From Rebecca billardiae RCC1528 (lineage: Eukaryota > Haptophyta): a stretch of DNA of 64,000 bases. Positions 61,247-64,000 of this stretch are shown here, piece after piece. The notes beneath the pieces were generated by a model that saw only the letters and a list, made by a program, of their open reading frames with translations, did not search any database and was not told the origin of the DNA. Position 1 is the stretch's first letter. Each line of letters starts with the position of its first letter. The position numbers and the translations under genes were made by a program. Location: positions 1,178,001-1,242,000 of the forward strand of contig OZ251233.1 of NCBI GenBank assembly GCA_965240325.2, read 5' to 3'.

Positions 61247-62296
61247 ATGTCGATGACGATGCAGATCTTTTGGGCCCTCGTGAGCGCGAGCATGCTTTAC
61301 GGCGTCGAGTGCGCGGCCGGCGGCGCCGAGCACACGCAATCCGACGTAGTTCGTCGTTTCAAGAAGTGCGCGATCCGCACAGCGCATGAGTTCACCCCGC
61401 GGCCACAGGATGCGCGCCAAGGCGCCACATCCCATCCCGCCGGTCGGGGCAAATGCGACGTGGTTCACGTATCCGAGAAGCACAGGTTCATGCTGGTGCA
61501 GAACCAGAGGGCAGCATCGAGTGTCTTCAAGGGGATGATATACGCTGCCTTCACAGGCGTGAACCATCCGCTGGGTGCACAATCCCCGCTTCATCGATGC
61601 GAGTCGTGCAGGCGCAAGCTCAAGTTCGCCAAGGTGACCTCGTGCCTGCTGCCGCGCGAGTGGCTTCGAGACTTCTTCAAGTACAGCCACGTGCGGGATC
61701 CCCTGGCAAGGTTCGTCAGTGGCTTGCACCAAGCCAGGATCTCGAACGCCACCAACTTTGCGAATATCACGTTCGAGTCGGCCATGGCGCGCATGACCGA
61801 CTCGTACGGGGGCTGGGGCGACTCGCACCTCGAATCTAGCCTGTTCAAGCTGAGTCCTTATCTTGATGACGGCCGCCCAGTGGATCTGGACTTCATCGCC
61901 ACGACGGAAAATATCGTGGCTGACGTGGACCACATTGCGAGACACATGCACAACATCACACATGAGCAGCGCAAAATCATGCTTGCTTTCGCAGAAGCCA
62001 GTGCGAGGGGAGACGCCACACTTCCACGAGCTGCAATCAACAAGTTCGTCAACGGTGGCTCTAAGCCGCGGGGCCGCCTGTCGCGGCTGCCTGCTGATTT
62101 CACGATGCACAAGTCATCACCACAAGAACAGCTGATACCACACACACACACAGAACGCCACTCCCTTCCCTTGCATCTGGTGCGGAAATTTTGCATGTTC
62201 CGGCGGCAGGAGTACGAATGCCTTAACTATGAGCAGCCCTTGGAATGTCGAGACCAAGACTCCGATGCCTTCGGCCGACCATCACCTCCCTACTGA
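61247..62296 (+). CDS. Sulfotransferase family 2-like secretory protein
   Basis: A 349-residue protein. ATG 61247 (MSMTMQIFWALVSASMLYGVECA) gives a signal peptide; the track frame begins at a GTG 9 bp earlier. HRFMLVQNQRAASSVFKGMIY is the 5'-phosphosulfate loop (family pattern PKxAS/T; here QRAAS). FFKYSHVRDPLARFVSGLHQA is the 3'-phosphate motif with the invariant RDP. VDLDFIATTENIVADVDHI and a Cys-rich central segment (HRCESCRRKLK) agree with carbohydrate sulfotransferases of the Sulfotransfer_2 type (chondroitin/HNK-1 group). Two NxT sites fit a Golgi location. Codon GC is lower than neighbours to the left. Confidence 0.8.
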   Translation: MSMTMQIFWALVSASMLYGVECAAGGAEHTQSDVVRRFKKCAIRTAHEFTPRPQDARQGATSHPAGRGKCDVVHVSEKHRFMLVQNQRAASSVFKGMIYAAFTGVNHPLGAQSPLHRCESCRRKLKFAKVTSCLLPREWLRDFFKYSHVRDPLARFVSGLHQARISNATNFANITFESAMARMTDSYGGWGDSHLESSLFKLSPYLDDGRPVDLDFIATTENIVADVDHIARHMHNITHEQRKIMLAFAEASARGDATLPRAAINKFVNGGSKPRGRLSRLPADFTMHKSSPQEQLIPHTHTERHSLPLHLVRKFCMFRRQEYECLNYEQPLECRDQDSDAFGRPSPPY

Positions 62297-63435
62297 CTCG
62301 GATGCGGCAGTGAGCCCATCCAGTTGGCTCCGACGCACATGCAGCCGCTCTTCCATCGACTGCCCAGCCTCCCTGCGCCACAGCAGACAGACATGCTGTC
62401 GCTGAGCGGCCACTCTGAGCTTGGCGGGTGAGTCAGCTGGTTTTATAAGTGGTTAGTCGACTTTCTTCACTAACCGCGCTTCGGCTTTGCTCGAACTGAA
62501 AAATCGCATTCCCTTCGCCGAAGCAGACGGTGCACGTTTCTATAATATTTAATAATAATCCGGCGGACGACTCAGCTGTGCTGACTTTGAAACTGCGCCG
62601 AAGTTCATCCGAAGCTGAAGCAGCCAGCCTAGCAGCAGCAGTCACAGTCACTCCGCAGCGCGTAGTAACTACGTTCGTAGCTTAACGTCCGCCCAGACAC
62701 AGGAATAAGGTGGTAGATGCGCTGCCACGCTCCAGCTGGGCACCGCCGCCGCGCGGCGGCAGCTACATGCATGCCGCGCTGGTGCGGCGACTGTCACTGC
62801 CGACTGCTGTGACTATCCAGCGGCTGCCAGAGTGTCGTTTTTTCGGCGCTCGTGTGCAACTGGTCCGCATGATATCTATGCTGATGACTATGTCTAGTCG
62901 TCAGACTAGCAGTAGCACACGCGCTTGCAGTTTCGGGCCATTGTCAATGGCCATTTGGACCATGGGTGAAGATACTTGGGTGAAGTATCTTCTAAACAAG
63001 GTCATGGCCAGGCTCACGTCCCGTCCACCGACTATCATACATCTATAGGCAGAATTCGCGGACGAGTGCCCTTTTTGGCACTACGAACTCAATGTCTAAA
63101 GGAGGTCTCAAAAACTCTGCGAAACTCCGTCTCCTCCGGCCCTGAAAATCGTCCCCCGTCCGACCTTTTTTCTTGACTTTATTTTGAAACGTGTTTAGTG
63201 CGGCCCGCGGGCGGGCTCCATGCGGAGCGCTCCGCGCCCCAGTGCACCGCTGACCATGTAACGACGTGGTATGCTATTAAACGGGCAGGCGATATGTAAC
63301 TATATATATATACATTCCCTTTATAATAATAACGGACTGGTGTGGCTGCGTGTGAGTATTGTGATCGACATACCGAGTATGATGTAGCTATACTGCTATT
63401 GAGTCTTATTGCAGTGTAAAGAACATACACGCCTG
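62297..63435. other. Intergenic interval with a duplicated gene fragment
   Basis: Cryptically simple AT-richer sequence, a TA microsatellite near 63300-63312, and the 47-bp duplicate of the adjacent gene at 62931-62977. No intact gene. Confidence 0.5.
62931..62977 (+). repeat. 47-bp duplicate of a segment of the terminal gene
   Basis: TTTCGGGCCATTGTCAATGG through GATACTT is identical to 63742-63788, which lies inside the minus-strand coding sequence at the window end. Weaker similarity continues about 15 bp to the left. It is in the same orientation, 811 bp away. It looks like a fragment of a tandem duplication or of a decayed paralogue. Confidence 0.7.
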
Positions 63436-64000
63436 CTAGTGTCGTTTTTTGCTGCTGGCAATCTGCTTGAGCATCTCACGCACCCTGTGCAGTGTGTGTT
63501 CGTCAAATCCCAGAGATGCATTGCAACATGTAGCCTGGAAGCTCCGGTAGTCGAAGACCTCAGCTGGATCGGCGTATGGCAACCTGCCAAGGGCATCAGC
63601 CTCCGGGGGAATGCAGGACTGGTCTTGCACAGAATGATGAGTCTTCACTGTCTTGCCCCTGGTCCTGGAGAAGACTGATTTCATGGCGCACGGTGACCAG
63701 AGCATGGTGGGACGTCCCAGCTTCGAAGCACATGCGCTTTCTTTCGGGCCATTGTCAATGGCCATTTGGACCATGGGTGAAGATACTTTGATCACCTGCT
63801 CTTGCGAGGTTTTTGAGCCAACAAGCACATCAGAAGTCCAGGCAGCGTGCCAGTTGCGAAAGCGGTTGGTGTCGATTGCCACGGTAACACTCGACCCCAG
63901 GCGCTCAAAGGCAGGGCAACAGAGCTGGTCCTCGGTCTCCCGAGTCACCACAATCTCAAGTTGGCATCCATGGCCAGCCACAGTCACATTCATCCACTCA
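63436..64000 (-). CDS. Unidentified protein, C-terminal part, cut by window end
   Basis: The frame ends at 63436 and stays open to the window edge through codons upstream of ATG 63993, so it is probably the 3' part of a longer gene. About 188 codons are visible. Cys residues are frequent (GHGCQLE, DQLCCPAFE, SACASK, SPCAMK, SCIPPE, ATCCNAS). The stretch TNRFRNWHAAWTSDVLVGSK faintly resembles the acceptor-side motif of some fucosyltransferase-like enzymes (ADVLVMSRSS). That is too weak for a function. The C-terminus REMLKQIASSKKRH is basic. Confidence 0.55.
   Translation of the reverse strand, partial: EWMNVTVAGHGCQLEIVVTRETEDQLCCPAFERLGSSVTVAIDTNRFRNWHAAWTSDVLVGSKTSQEQVIKVSSPMVQMAIDNGPKESACASKLGRPTMLWSPCAMKSVFSRTRGKTVKTHHSVQDQSCIPPEADALGRLPYADPAEVFDYRSFQATCCNASLGFDEHTLHRVREMLKQIASSKKRH

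Noticed and set aside
1-64000. tRNA, rRNA or CRISPR-like features
   Set aside because: No cloverleaf with a convincing T-arm, no rRNA signature and no spaced direct repeats with unique spacers were seen by eye. A covariance-model scan would be needed to exclude tRNAs.

Overview
The window is nuclear DNA from a GC-rich eukaryote, most likely a unicellular alga with a red-lineage secondary plastid; a haptophyte is favoured and a pelagophyte is possible. Four observations support this. Genes are mostly single-exon or have short GC-rich GT-AG introns. Several genes are typically eukaryotic (CLPTM1 family, TRM10, UPF0587/CZIB, EF-hand/IQ protein). Ser-Pro-Pro extracellular linkers are abundant. 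The RsmE-type methyltransferase has an N-terminal signal with an LAFAP motif, resembling the bipartite plastid leaders of such algae. The organism assignment is inference.

Layout. 1-174: C-terminal end of a CLPTM1-family gene. 175-3775: non-coding, including a diverged ~405-bp tandem duplication. 3776-4744: membrane-anchored methyltransferase. 4855-12628: a 7.8-kb inverted repeat whose arms each carry an array of a 214-bp satellite (13 and about 12 units) around a 0.84-kb spacer. 13909-16683: two divergent genes of unknown function separated by six helically phased GGTAC sites. 16823-18793: a probable decayed DNA transposon. 18840-26106: a compact set of alternating divergent and convergent genes (sulfotransferase/methyltransferase, CZIB-like/BSD-LamG, GT8/TRM10). 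26604-45039: seven genes on the minus strand, namely a 2620-residue transmembrane subtilase with C-type lectin domains, an ankyrin protein, RsmE, a three-exon amine oxidase, a disordered coiled-coil protein and a secretory glycosyltransferase-like protein (the last six follow the subtilase upstream on the map; six distinct genes in all plus the subtilase if the order is read by transcription unit). 45209-54112: three spliced plus-strand genes (glutaminase-like, EF-hand/IQ protein, glycosidase-like). 54202-55318: a MULE-like non-autonomous transposon with 396-bp terminal inverted repeats and a 9-bp target-site duplication. 55435-62296: peroxiredoxin, LpxB, a secreted three-repeat protein, a doubtful ORF and a second sulfotransferase. 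The window ends inside a further minus-strand gene.

Common theme. An unusual share of the genes encode secretory-pathway or surface proteins that build, decorate or bind glycans: two sulfotransferases, two methyltransferases with N-terminal signals or anchors, two glycosyltransferase-like proteins, a glycosidase-like protein and a lectin-bearing protease. This fits an organism that covers itself with sulfated and methylated polysaccharide, but the link is inferred from content only. Ten introns could be inferred; nine begin GTGCGC and several have complementary ends.
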